Shown piece after piece: positions 13,065 to 24,800 of a stretch of DNA of 64,000 nt (its first letter is position 1; each line of letters begins with the position of its first letter). This DNA is from Gaeumannomyces sp. JS-464 (lineage: Eukaryota > Ascomycota > Sordariomycetes > Magnaporthales > Magnaporthaceae): assembly GCA_002197995.1 (NCBI GenBank), contig NGZR01000003.1:1922001-1986000 (forward strand). Reading direction: 5' to 3'. Below the pieces are notes generated by a model. The model did not search any database. It was not told the DNA's origin and was given only the letters and a program-made list of their open reading frames with translations. Both the position numbers and the translations under genes were made by a program.

Positions 13065-15850
13065 CTAAGGCACCTTGCCCCGCGAGCCCGCCCCTGGGTA
13101 TGTCCCCACGATCTGACTCGGCGACTTGTCGGGAGGCCGCTGAAAACAGGACGCCGGTGGCCGCCCTTGCAGAAGCACTTGCGAAGCCCTCGTGGCAGCA
13201 GCGGCAGCAGCAGCTGCGGCAGAAATAATAGTAGCAGCACCAGTCCCAGTGCCAGCACCAGCACCACCGCTATCGGAGGCACCGGTGGGCGGGGCCTGAG
13301 TCGGAGGATATGAAGGAGGTGGGGGAGGTTGCGAACGCTTAGCGTTGCCGCCGCATTTGCTCTTGTGCTTTTTGGGAGGAGGGGACTGCGTCTGTATGCT
13401 CGTTAATCCATCAGCGACGGCAACTGCAGCTGTGCTACGGGCTGTTGTTGCCTCCTTAACCGGCCTCGGATTCTCCGGAGCCAGGACCCGGGACGCGACG
13501 GCGCTGGAGCTGGCGCTTTGGTAGTATCCAAAGTAGTCACCACCATCCTCTAGTTGGCCCCGCACCTCGACTTGAGCATTCCAGCCTTCGGTCACGGGAT
13601 TTGTCACATCGCGACAGTTGCTAGCACCAGGCTGATCTAGCGCGCCATCGACGGAAGACTCACCCGAGCCGACGCTAGTAACGGCGGCTGTCTCCTGCCG
13701 GGGCGATGGGGAAGAAACAACGCGTATTGTTGTTGCAGAGGCCCCCGTTCCACCAGGGATCACCACCGCACCCATCAAAGAGAGACGGTGCTGTCCCCGA
13801 GCCGGAATTAGGCACGATGGTGACGCCTGGCTTCTCAGCAAGAGCTGCTGTCGGCATCGCTCCCGCTGTAGACCTGCTGCTAGTCGTCGTGGAGCCGATG
13901 GAATGGTTGGCCGAGTCAAACGAATCCGGAGGGTGGGTGTTGGACTGAGGCGAATATGATCCTCACCAGGCTCGAACGAGAACCGCTTCTTTTCTTGGCT
14001 GATCTCGCTAAGTTGGCGCCCGAGCTGTCGGGTCTGCTGTGCGTGCATGCTGGAGTTGTACTTAGCCTGGGTCATAGTGCCGGCTCGCTGGAGACCCTCA
14101 TCACATTCGGCTCTATGCTCCTTTGTCGGCTCCTGAGCTGTATCTTCGTCGTCAGAACCAGAACTATCATCCGAGCTATCCGACTCGGACGAGTCGGGTG
14201 AAAGACGGGTGCTATTCGATCTCGATGCTTGCTTGCCTGGACGCTCGTAGCCGACATGGGTTTGGCCGTCTGTTTCGGAGGGATTGGGACTCGAGGGACC
14301 GAGTAGCTCGTCCAGATTTGCCATTGTTTCGGCGGGTGACTGCGTACAGTCCCATAGAGCCCGAACACCGCCGTACTTAGGCGTTGGTAACGGGACTTTG
14401 GGATGCTTGAGGAGGCTCTGGCTCACTCGGACATCATGGTCCTCATCTACGATTTTCCGGCGGTCGCCTGTTCCCCAGCACCGTTAGCTAGAATACTCAA
14501 ATATCACTTCATGCCAGGATAACCGTCATGTTTTAGTGTGAAGAGAAAAGGGGAAAGGGAAGGGCAGGATCGAACATACCAAGATACTGCTGGTTCGACT
14601 GAGTAGGGGCGGCCGCAGGCGTTTTATCCACTACGTCTTTGTGAATTCGACGCCCGTCACTGAGGGGCTCGGGATCGTCTACAGCAGGGCCACTGAGGCT
14701 CTCGCGAACTTTCTCGCCGACCATTCTCATCCGCTCCTTAAACCTGCGCGAGTCGCCGCGGTCGACGACAGAGGTGCTGCGGACAAGGGCAACCGTCTCC
14801 AGGCCGCCCTTGGTCTCGTGCGCGAGCAGGACCTCTAGCCGGCGGATTTCGCGCTTGAACTCGGCCTCGCGCCTGTCCCATTCGTCCACTGCAGCTTCGT
14901 ACAACGCCAGGTCGTGCAGCCGCTCCTCCACGGCCCGGCCCGCGCGCGCCTCTGCTGGATCTGGCGCTCCAGGGCCGGGACGGCCTCGACCAGCCGCGAC
15001 ACGAGCCCGCGGTACTCGTCAGGCAGCGGAGTCCTGAACGGCTGCGAGACGTATTCGGGGTTGTTGACCATTCCACAGCACCTGCTGGAACCGCCGTGCT
15101 TGTGGAACTTGCGACCGGTACGTTTGTCGTTGTCCTCCACAAGCCGCCATCCGTTCCTGCTTGACATGATAGCCACCTGCAGCAGATCCATGACCTGGTG
15201 CAGTTGTGGGTTGTGCCATGGGTTGCCCGCCATGCCAAGGTCTGCATCCGCGCTCCCGTCCAGCTCTGGGGTTGGTGTCCACGAGGAGGTCTTGGTTATG
15301 CTACTGCCGAACACCAGATCATCGCGGAGCGTGGTGGGAGTGATGTCATCCGCCGCCGGCTTCCTCATGCTTGGCACGAACTCGCGAATCTTTCCAGGGC
15401 TGAGCGGGGGATACCTGGCTTGTGTAGGGGGCATGTTGCGCCGCTGCCGCTCTCTGGGGGACTGTGGAGAGTGTCGGCCCTCGTCCTCGCCTGCTGGGCT
15501 GGTGGCCCTGCTGCTGCCCGCGCTGCCACCGCGGCAATCCTCCAACGGCGACAGGAGGGCACCAGACCTCGGACTCGCCGATGGAATGTGGATTCTGCGG
15601 GGCGACTTCGGATTGAGTCTCTTTTGCAGGCGGACAAGCGCAATTGATCGCCCTTGGGGCTTTTGGGTAGCGCTCTCTCGCGAGGTCGAGCCGGTTGGCG
15701 TCGGAGATGGGGAATGGATCGGACGCTGGGAGGACGGGAGAGGGGAGAGAGGGGGGACTCTCTTCCGCCGTTCTCCTCGTCGTCCCCCAGGGTGGGAGTC
15801 TCTGCCCGACTTCGTGGGCCGACTCGGCGAGTGTGGGCGTCGTCGGTCAT
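13065..15850 (-). CDS. Unknown disordered/coiled-coil protein, reading frame broken
   Basis: I do not recognise the family. A plausible start is the ATG at 15850 (MTDDAHTRRV...), followed by Ser/Pro/Arg-rich disordered sequence, then a more conserved-looking block (GNPWHNPQLHQVMDLLQ..., SSRCCGMVNNPEYVSQPF) and a heptad-like charged segment (VEERLHDLALYEAAVDEWDR) suggesting a coiled coil. A good intron (14468-14579, donor GTATGT, acceptor CAG) joins in frame to an acidic/Ser-rich tail ending in Pro-rich, poly-Ala sequence with stop at 13065. Protein-like sequence changes frame at about 15660-15720, about 14940 (GC-rich run), and between about 13950 and 13680, so the exact product cannot be given. 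A structural or scaffold role would be a guess. Confidence 0.55.
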
Positions 15851-16874
15851 TGTCCGCTGGCGAGGATTGTGTGCTTCTGTTTGATGTTGTGAAAACGATG
15901 CTCTTGGCAATTGTAGATGGAGTGGTTGCGTGGAGAGAAGATGCGACAGAGGAGAGATGATTTGGGAAAGGAAAGAACACGCCGGAAGGAAAGGGAATAT
16001 AGGAAGGGAAAAAGAATCTCAAAGGGGAAAGCAGATATCGGGCCGCAGAGAAAAGCGGATGTGTGAGGGGAAAGAAGGCTTGGGAGAGGTTCGAGACGCG
16101 AGTTTTTTGCGTTGCTCAGGCAAAACGGCAGTGAAGGCGGGAGTGACAACAATCCGAAAAGGCCCAGCCGAGGAAGGTACCACCTACCTACCTTGGCTGT
16201 GACCACGGCACCTTCCACTTCTTGTAGCCCTACACTTGGCCGGCGCCAGAACGGTGGGACGAACACAACTGACCTCTATCAATTCCAGGGTTTTGTTGTA
16301 TTTTTTTATATCGAGGCCCAGCCAAGGCCACTGTATTTGTGTTAGTATCTTGCATGCCTTTGTTACCACGACTAAGGCGTCGTACAGGCCTCGGCGTCAC
16401 ACACATGTCCAGTTTCGCGAGGCAGGGAGGCAGTATCAGACAGACACAGACACGTACAGGGACGGACATGGGCCGAGTTCTTGGAGCAATTCCTTACGGG
16501 AGTCTGTATCTGTTCGGGGAGGGGAGCCAGAACTCACTCAGCGCTGGTCGGTCAACTCGGCCGATGCTCTCCCGCGCATTGAGGACTAAAATATCTTTCT
16601 TTCTTTCTAGGTATAGGAAGCCACCGATGCCATACCTGTCGTCTTGACGTTCGAACTGCTGGAGACGCTCGGCTCCGCTTCCTACTTGTCAGGTATCTTG
16701 AGAATGGGGAGTCGCCCGCTGAACGAAACAAAAGAAGGGCGAGACAAAAAAAGAGAAAAATATATTAAAAAAAGCGAAAAGAGCCTGGAGTCCACCTTTC
16801 CGTTCAGTCAGCTCTCCTGTTTTTTTTTGATGCATGCAGAAAAGATGCCAAATAAAGTGACCGCCAGCTCCTGC
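15851..16874. other. Intergenic, about 1 kb
   Basis: Upstream of the unknown - strand gene and downstream of the NCBP3 homologue. It contains pyrimidine/purine tracts and a CCTACCTACC motif near 16184-16194. A last coding exon of the NCBP3 homologue may lie at about 16690-16730 (see that entry). Nothing else supportable. Confidence 0.5.
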
Positions 16875-18696
16875 TCACCTTCGAGGGTTTAGAAGAGACT
16901 CGGTCGCCACTAGTAAAGAGTCCTCCGCTTTCCTCCTCGGCCTCCCCCTGCCTTCCAGCTTATCCGCAAAGAGCTCCTTGCCAGCATTGCCAAGCTTGTC
17001 CGGAAAAAGCTCCTTCGCCGTCGCGCGCCCCTTAATCGAGAATCCCGTCGTGCCGGAGTCGCCCTGCGGCGGCTGCTGTTTTGCAAGGCCCTTGATACTA
17101 GTGCCGCCGGCCGCTGTGCTTGCGCTCGTCGCTGTTCCTGGCCGTGTAATTCGATCTGTTGGTTTTGTTTTGGTGTTTAGAATTTGAAAGAGTTGACCAT
17201 CATCTTCTCCACGCAGTTCACGTGATTCGCCGTGGTCGCCGCCGCGGTCCGCTTGGTGCCGCTGCTGCTGCCACTGACGCAATCTGAATCGAAACAACAG
17301 CCGTTGAGCTGTTGTTGATGCCGCTGTTTCTGCTGGTACTGGTACCGGTGTTGGTGCTGAAGACAGCCCATTGTTGGGGCGCCCCAGCCACCACACGCGC
17401 CGCCCGGGGGAAGGCTTCGACAACACTGAAGGGTGACATACCGCTGAGGCTTCTGCTGACCGCCTCGACCTTATCGATCTGGTCCATCTTCGCCTTACCG
17501 CCGACTGCCGCCATCTTTGAGGGGAACAGCTCTTTGGCCCGGTTGTCCCTCGCCGCCGTGGAGAGCCGGTCCTTGATGGCGCGCGCCTTGTCCCGGTTCC
17601 GCGACGACGACGCCACCGACACCGCGTCGTCGCCGTCACGGCTGCGCGCGGGCGACGCTGAGCGGCCCCGGAGGCCGGACCCGCCGCTCCTGTCGTTCCG
17701 GCTGCGCAGGTCCGGGAAGAGCTCCTTGCCGCGGTTGTCCTGCTGGCGCCGACGGTCGTCGGACCGGTCGGACCGGCTGCGCGACCGGGTCCGGGATCTC
17801 GATCTGGACCGCGAGTAGCGGTGGCCGCCGCGCCTCCTGCTGCGAGCCCTGGGCTCGCGTCGCGCGAGCGCCTCCTGGTCGTCGTCATAGAGGCTAGCGT
17901 CGAACCGCTCCACCCCCTCATCGTCGCCTTGCCTGCCGTCGTACCTGCCACCGCGATCGCCGTTGCGGCGGTCGTCACGCCGGCGCCTGTCGTAGGAGTC
18001 GCGGTCGCGGTACCTGCCCCAGTAGTTTCCGTTCTTCCCGTCGTCCCTGTTCTGGCGCTCCCACTCCGGGTGCCAGAGGTAGAACCTGCTGCGCTCGGCG
18101 GCGCCCTTGATCTTGCGGTCGCCGACGACGGCGATGCGGACCTGCAGCGTCGCCTCGGGCTTGGTGTTGCACGGCTTCGCTGGCAGGAGCTCGAGGGCGG
18201 GCAGCTGGGCCGGGTCCGCGACGTCGATGGCCGAGAGGGCGATGAGGGCCTCGGATGCGCTCGACTCGGAGGCGAAGATGAGGTTGGCCGACGAGTCGTC
18301 GATCCACTCAATGCGATTGTACTGCAGGCCGCCTGCATGTTCGTCGAAGTAGGCCTTGATCTCGTTCGGGTTCATGCTGTCGAGGCCACGTATGTGCACC
18401 TTGGACGGGCACATCTTGAGGTCCTCGGCGGCCAGGTCTGCCGCCGGGTCGGCCGACTCGTCCACCTCTCCGGGTTCCTAGTCGCGACGAAAGGGCAATG
18501 CCCTTGCGTCAGCGTTTTTGCGTTGATTGTGGGCGGCGGAGGAGGGGAGTAGCAATGGCTCGGTAGGGCAAAAGCGCACGCTAACCTGAGCGTCGTCCAC
18601 GGGAAGGATGTCATCGTCCACCGGGAGGATGCTGTCGGCCTCGGGCATGGCATAGTCCTCGGCGTCGCCCATCTCAATGTCAAAGTCTTGGTCCAT
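16875..18696 (-). CDS. Nuclear cap-binding protein subunit 3 (NCBP3)-like protein
   Basis: NCBP3 family proteins bind capped RNA and link it to the nuclear export machinery. Exon 1 18696-18586 is acidic; intron 18478-18585; exon 2 18477-17442; intron 17156-17441; exon 3 17155-16875; about 475 aa, all junctions in frame. The RRM-like NCBP3 domain is at about residues 55-110 (VHIRGLDSMNPNEIKAYFDE followed by IEWIDDSSANLIF), then the conserved region ending in RFYLWHPEWE, then a long Arg/Asp- and RS-rich tail. The tail holds four copies of a K-E-L-F-[PA] motif. The final codons CGA AGG TGA overlap a strong donor (AAG|GTGAGC); splicing to an acceptor near 16728 would replace the last residue with a short alternative tail, so the 3' end is uncertain. 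Family assignment is firm, function is inferred. Confidence 0.85.
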
Positions 18697-19854
18697 GGTG
18701 GGCAGAGATGTGTGGCCGTGCGCTGGATGCGCAGGGCTGGGCGGGATGCGGTTTGGATCTGGCGAAAAAGCGAGAGTCTAGCAACAACTCCTTGAGGTGT
18801 TGTGGCTTGGTTGGGGGTTAAACGGGTAAGTGGGAGGTATGGAGGTGGATTTTAGCGGTGCTGGAACATGACTGATCGTGACCTGAGGGAGATTGGAAGG
18901 CCGCAAAAATCAAATGTTTGAAAAAAACGGCTCAGGGTATCTGGGAGGGGTCTTAGGTAGACGCTGTCATGGCAGCGTGCTTCGCCCGCAAGCAAGAAGA
19001 GATAGGTGCTGAACAATGAAGCGCTCGCAGCCTTGCGTCGCGCCTCGTTGATGGCGGGCCCACCTTCTGAGGATAGGTAGCGCGCGGAACGCGGGACCAG
19101 GCGGCACTTTGAGCACCATCACTTGCTGACATAATACAAGCAGAACCCATTCTTTGCCCTAACCCCAGACCCTGTAAATCGCTGGACATAACTTCGTTGA
19201 ATGCGGCGAGTTCATCCTTGCTTCCCCAGCACCAAACAAAGCCTCTTTGTTCAGAAGATACAGCTCACATGGCATATCAGCCCTGTCGTACTAGGACGGG
19301 TGCCTGTCTGCTAGTGCATGCCCCACCCGGTAGTCAGCAGCTCGCCTTTTTCGCCGTCATTTGGAGGAGCGATTTGAGCTCCCCCAAACGTGCAGCAAGG
19401 GATGCAAGGGGCGGGTGCACGCAGACACAAAGCACCCCGTGCCGTAAACCCGTGCCGGCTAGCGTCCTGTATCTGAAAGCTGTATCTTGCACTCATACAA
19501 ATGAGATCACCAACACCGCCTGCCAACGGACCTGGTGCCTCTTGCCTTGTCGGGGCATAGGCCCTCACTAGCCCAGGCACGACGTTACTTGGAAGAAGCC
19601 ACCCTGGGCACTCTAGCTCTGATTGGGCGAGGCGCCGAAACAAGTTTTGTCCCCTCGCGTGGCTTTCTTCCTTTCCACGTGGTTGGGCATACACTTGCCT
19701 ACAGACACACGGATAGATCCCCTTGTTGGTGACACGCCCTGGGGTAACACAGCCAGCAGTCCCATCCTTCTTTCAATGCCCGTGTAACCACTCCCAGGTT
19801 CCCACGAAGCCTCAGCGCACTGTTGGGTCAATACATGGCTCCTCCTCCGCCAGG

Positions 19855-19896
<42 letters not shown>

Positions 19897-20472
19897 ATAA
19901 GGATGCAGGAGTTGCAGAAGTGGGTATATGAAGAAAGCTGGATGAGGCAGCGTCGGCCAAACCTCGCAAGACGGAACAACAATTCCGGGACCTTGGTAGC
20001 CACATCGAGTTCCATCAGGGGTAACAATCGGGTCCCATATCCGCTCAGGCTACCACAGGAAACTCAGTAGACATCTTGTCCCAGAAATCACCTCGAACCA
20101 CGAAATCACAAAGAAGCGCCGCCAACGAGATAAAAACATATTCACCTGCTAGCCTTCCCCGATCTATGTAATCCACAGCCAAACAAGCCAAGTTAATCAA
20201 TCATATGGCACAATCCCCAAGGAATTCCAGATTCAAAACGCCCAGTTCTCCAATCACGTCGTTCTACTTGTAAAGGTGTCCAATGGAGCCGGACGAGGCT
20301 TTGATAACATCCTTCCGTTTCCTTGCTCTCCTCCGGTTCCTGCCGTGATCTCGTCGTGTTTGTGCTTGGCCCGGTGGCTGACATCGTCATCATGGGCGGT
20401 GATGAGCCCGCGTGTAACCTTCTCAAGGCTCAAAAAAGTCGCTCCCTACTTGACCGACGTGGCCGTCAAGGG
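18697..20472. other. Intergenic region with an A40 tract
   Basis: 5' flank of the NCBP3 homologue and 3' flank of the next - strand gene. No coding frame with protein-like composition and no tRNA-type internal promoter boxes were found. The notable element is a pure A40 run. Confidence 0.5.
19855..19894. repeat. Poly-A tract, 40 nt
   Basis: An uninterrupted A40 run. It could be a simple homopolymer or the tail of a retroposed copy on the + strand. I see no flanking target duplication and no recognisable SINE/LINE body upstream, so the simple reading is preferred. Confidence 0.9.
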
Positions 20473-21893
20473 TCATACCGTCTCAACGCGCCTCCGGTTC
20501 TCGCTTATGTTAGGAACAACCCTCGCCATTTTGGGTCGGGACCCCTCACCCTCGCTTATGATAGCTGCTGCCTTTCCCGGTGCAGTCGCCGACCCGAAGC
20601 TGGACGAGCGTGACATCTCCGACGCAGCGCGCTTCAGGTTGGTGGTCAGAGCAGGGGGCAGGATCTCGCCAGCGGAGGGCCGGTCACTATCGTCGATAGC
20701 GTCGTCGTCGCGGTCCAGCACCGCATCCAACGCCCAGCATGCTTCAAGCCCTTGCATGAAGATGGGCGCCCTGCGAAGCGCGTGCCAAGAGAGCGTATCG
20801 AAGCGCATGGCAATGTACAGCGAATCAATCAGACCATTGCTGTCTAGCACGGCGCAGTACTTGCGCAGGAACTCAAAGTCGTATCGCCGTGAATCAGCGA
20901 TTCATCAAGCCGCCGGATCATAGGGAGTCCCTGAAGCGTCTCGGCGTTGCAGAGTTCCGCCTGTAAGGGCATCCACGAACGGCCCTGGAGGAGACTAGAG
21001 AAGGCCTTGGATACGGCCGAGTTGAATGCCTCGGCGTCACGGCCATTGATCACGACCATCTGGTGGAGACCGCGAGAGAGGCACCGCTTGTACGCGTTCG
21101 TGTTCCTCTCAAACGGGAAAGGAAGCGTGGAGGCCGGGAGGAGTGAGATGTGGACGGTCCAAAGATTGTTCCCCTCGGGAGCCGACGTTGGTGGCCTGCG
21201 TGGCCTTATCGCCGGGGCTGCCATGTGTGCCCTGGGAAACAGCGGTACATCGACGCCTGGACGGCTTGCCATCGCCACGTCCAGCTCCGAAGTCCTTCGA
21301 TGCCTCGTGGGTGTCGCACACTCCTCCAATTCTTCGAGAGCCTCGATACGCTCCTCCAGGCTGATATCGGCATCGTTCAGCTCAAGCTGACGGTTATCGA
21401 GGCGCCGCACCTCGTCCTCAACGTGCTCAATTCGCTCGCCGTGACGACTGAACCGAATCTGAGTCTCGTGGTTTTGACGCTCGACCTCTCCAATTGAGTG
21501 CCATGCCCGACTCAGATTCTGATATGCGCCCTTGATCTCGAGACTGGCCTCTTCTCTGCTCTTCTCGACCAGCTCCTCCAGAGCACTGAGCCTGGCGACA
21601 AAACTCTCCTCCAAAGTGGCAAAGCTGATCTGCAGGTCCCTGAGCTTGCCGGCTAGGTAATCACGCTCGGGCATGTACGGTTCGTTGGTGTGGAAGCACG
21701 ACTGATGTCCGCAGACGCAGACGGCGCTGGGTATGTTTTTGTTGAGGGTGAAGTGCACACAGCCGCAGCGCTGGCCTTTGAGCTCATGCTGTGGAGGAGA
21801 TAGTGGCAGGAGCCCTCAGGGAGTCTGGGCTCTCCTGGTTGGGATGCCAGCCCTTGTGGCGGCGACGGCGATGACTTGGTCGATCTCGACATG
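20473..21893 (-). CDS. Uncharacterised fungal protein: Cys-rich N-terminal motif plus coiled coil
   Basis: Likely start is the ATG at 21893 (MSRSTKSSPSPP...). The N-terminus carries a Cys/His cluster, CGCVHFTLNKNIPS then VCVCGHQSCFH, resembling a small zinc-binding knuckle seen in other uncharacterised Pezizomycotina proteins. A long charged heptad region follows (residues about 60-160), then a folded-looking C-terminal domain with WTVHISLLPASTLPFPFERN, GRSWMPLQAELC and LRKYCAVLDSNGLIDSLYIA. The stop used is at 20473. Two frame breaks interrupt it: near 21815-21821 (CCC/GGG run) and near 20884-20890, where IRRLDESLIHG must continue as RYDFEFLRKYC one base out of register. No intron of usable size fits either break, so base-call errors are the simplest explanation. 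Function unknown; DNA or protein binding through the Cys motif is only a possibility. Confidence 0.7.
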
Positions 21894-24800
21894 GTGAGTC
21901 TGCGGCCGTACAAATCCTGGGAAGAATGGTACTCGGCACAGCCCTGCTCGAGTATTTCTTGACTGATGTGGTTTTGTCCGGTCCACCGAGCAGTCGCCCG
22001 CCCCTGTGCGCAAGCGCGAAGGTCCTCAAAGAAGGTAAGAGGCGGAGAGATCGGAACAAGCACGGGGATCCTTGGTCTGGCGGGAGTTTCCGCTTCTAAT
22101 AATGCTTGGCGGGGAAAGAAGGTAGTGGGGAAAGAGGTGCTATCGGACGCGCATCACTGCATTCGGGGAAGTGGCGTAGGTCTTCTTCTTCTTTTGAGGC
22201 CGTCCATGGAACCGAGACCGGGGCAGGAACGAGTCGTGCGTCGATATCAAACGAAGAGTGAGAAATGGAGGGAGGGACGAAATGAAAGAAGGGAAAGAGG
22301 CGTGAATGCCCAAGGTGGGTGGGATGGGTTCCTGCCGGAATGCGGGAGAGTGGGAATAGGTGGGCTTTTGTGAGTTGACAGGTGGACTGGGGACGGCTCT
22401 GCCCCTGGCGGCGGGATGACGAGATATCGTGTTAGTGGGACCAGCGGTGACTCGGCTGGTGGACGCCCATGTGCTGCGGGCGGAGCGACAAGGGGACTGA
22501 TGGAGGGCGAACGCCCTCGTTGGACTCCAGGCACGGCGCGAGCCAAAGATAACGGGGCGGATGCGTCGGCACTATTATGCGGCGGGAAGCCTGCCGCCGT
22601 GGTTGGGCGTTGGCGATTCTGGCTGGGCCTATGGGTCAAGGCCGGGAACGGATCTGGCGCTGATGGGAAGGCAACACGCAGACCTGGGCCCAAGCCTGCC
22701 CTGACGCGGTTTACCCTCGATCACGATAGAGCGCCACAGGGATAGGCCGGGCGATCTGGCCTGTCCTGTGCGGACGACACTGATAAGGAGACTGAGCAGG
22801 CCGGACGGATGTCTTGAAAAACGGGAGCCTTGTGCAACCCGATAGACGTACCGGTATCTCTTCACGGAAGGGTCCCAGAAGACTCTGTCCAAGACAGAAT
22901 CCAGGCTGGGAATGGCGAGAGATACGGACGGCGGTCGAAGGGGGCTGCCAGGAAGATGGATGCTTTGCACGGTCCAATCGCAACGAGGCCGCGATAACTT
23001 GATACGTGTGTGAAGGTGTGTACCTAGGAAGAGGCAGGACGGCACCCAGGTCGAAAAATGAAAACTCAAGAAGACGCAACAGACGTAAGACTCAGAAGGA
23101 AGAGATGGGTAGAAAAAGGGGGACCACGGAGAAGCAGGCCAACCATCTCTCTGGTCAGCGGCGAGCCAGTGGATAGCAAGGGAGCAGCAGTCGAAGGTGA
23201 GAGGGGTTGAAGAAAAGGGCCGGGTGCGGTCGCGACAAGCTGCGAGATAACGCTCGTCAGAGGAACTAACCTCCTGGCAAGCAGGGAAGGGGGTGTGGGA
23301 ATCGACGCTAGCGCGTAAGGGTTTGGCAGGAGGTTGCCATTTCATAGCGTAATACCCGGGAATGGTAGGGCCGCAAGGTAGCCGGGGCTTGTCCCCTCAT
23401 AACGGGGGATACCTCGCCGGGGCCGGGGCTGAGACGGGGAGGGGTGTGTGGGCCGGGGGGAGGAGGCACTTTACCCTCGTCGCCCACGGGACCTTGGAGG
23501 CAGCTCGATATTGCACGCCGTGCCGACAGGGTGCGCAGCGTGGGCAGACGCGGCGCTCGACGGCCGACGGGGAGTTGTGCGATAGACCAGCAGGCAACGA
23601 CTGGGCGGCCATGGAGAGGGAGGGAGGTGCCTGTGATGCGTTTCCAACTGCTTCTGATGTGCATGACGGAAGCGCCGGCAAATGCCTCCATCAGCCAGGC
23701 ACGTCGCTCGACGCAGGTATCCGTCGATACATGCACCCTGGCTGACTGCGGCCTTCTCTATGCTCCATCAACTGTCTCCCCAAGGCGGCCATGCCACACA
23801 GGTGGCGAAGCCCTAGGTGGTGCAGCTGGCTGGGGAGGGCAAAAAGGGAGCAGGTTCGGAGTGAGCGAGTGTGGGATGGGCGGAGGAACAGCTGCGTGGG
23901 GAGCTTCAACTTGTCCACCGAGTCCACTTCTTTTGCGGGCGAAGTGGGCTTGGTGGGCCGTGGGGAGTGTGGGAACATGGCGGATCGGTGAGGTGGGGGG
24001 ATCACTGGGCTGGCTGGGCTTCCATCACACATGGAAAGGACGATTGATTCTTGACCGTAGGTCCGTCCAGTCTCCAGTCTGGCCGTCTCGTCCTACTTGA
24101 GAGAAGCAGAGGAAACACATCAGATACCAGCCTCTTTCAAGACGGCTCTGTCTGTTTTGGCAAGAAGAAAAAGTAAACAAAAGAACAAAAAAGGTACTCG
24201 ATACTTCGGTACCGACGGGACGCTGAGCAGTTTGTTATCACAGCACTCGCAGTCAGCCAAGAATGACGCGCAAGGCAGGCAGGCACCTCAGGTACCGAGG
24301 TACAAGACCGCCTGTAGGCCTGCCAGCAGAAATTTTTCTTCGCTTAGGTAAATGTTAGCCATGCGTTGGGGAGCGAGTGGTGGGTGGGTGGGCCGGCGCG
24401 AATTTCCGCAAGCATCGTCACGTCGGTCGCCATCTCCCCTGTCGACATCCCACCCATCCTATTGCACAAGGCGCACAGACGCTCTCTTTTATCAGGCGGC
24501 GCCGGGGGCTGGGTTGCGCCAGGGGTCCCATCTTTCCGTTCTGGGAAGACGGAAAAGGATGATGCAGTGGGGGCTAGAGATAAGGCCTGCCACGAGTTCC
24601 ATGGTTTGCGTTCTGCGATCGTGATTCGCTGGCCTGCTTTCTTTTTTTCTTTTTCTTCCTTTTTCTCTTTGATTGTTTGCCAGCCGATTCAAACCCAAGG
24701 CTAGTTTTTCAACGAGGTACCTTTTATCTTTTTTGCTTTCCCGTCGTGGCATCGCACCATCCAGTGCCGAGTACCCGACCACCATGCACCTCTTCCCGGC

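Noticed and set aside
19000..19855. SINE or rRNA-derived fragment upstream of the A40 tract
   Set aside because: No A/B box, no recognisable rRNA segment and no target duplication could be supported by eye.
22629..23345. 238-codon - strand frame and overlapping + frames
   Set aside because: Low-complexity, shadowed by similar frames on both strands, no domain.
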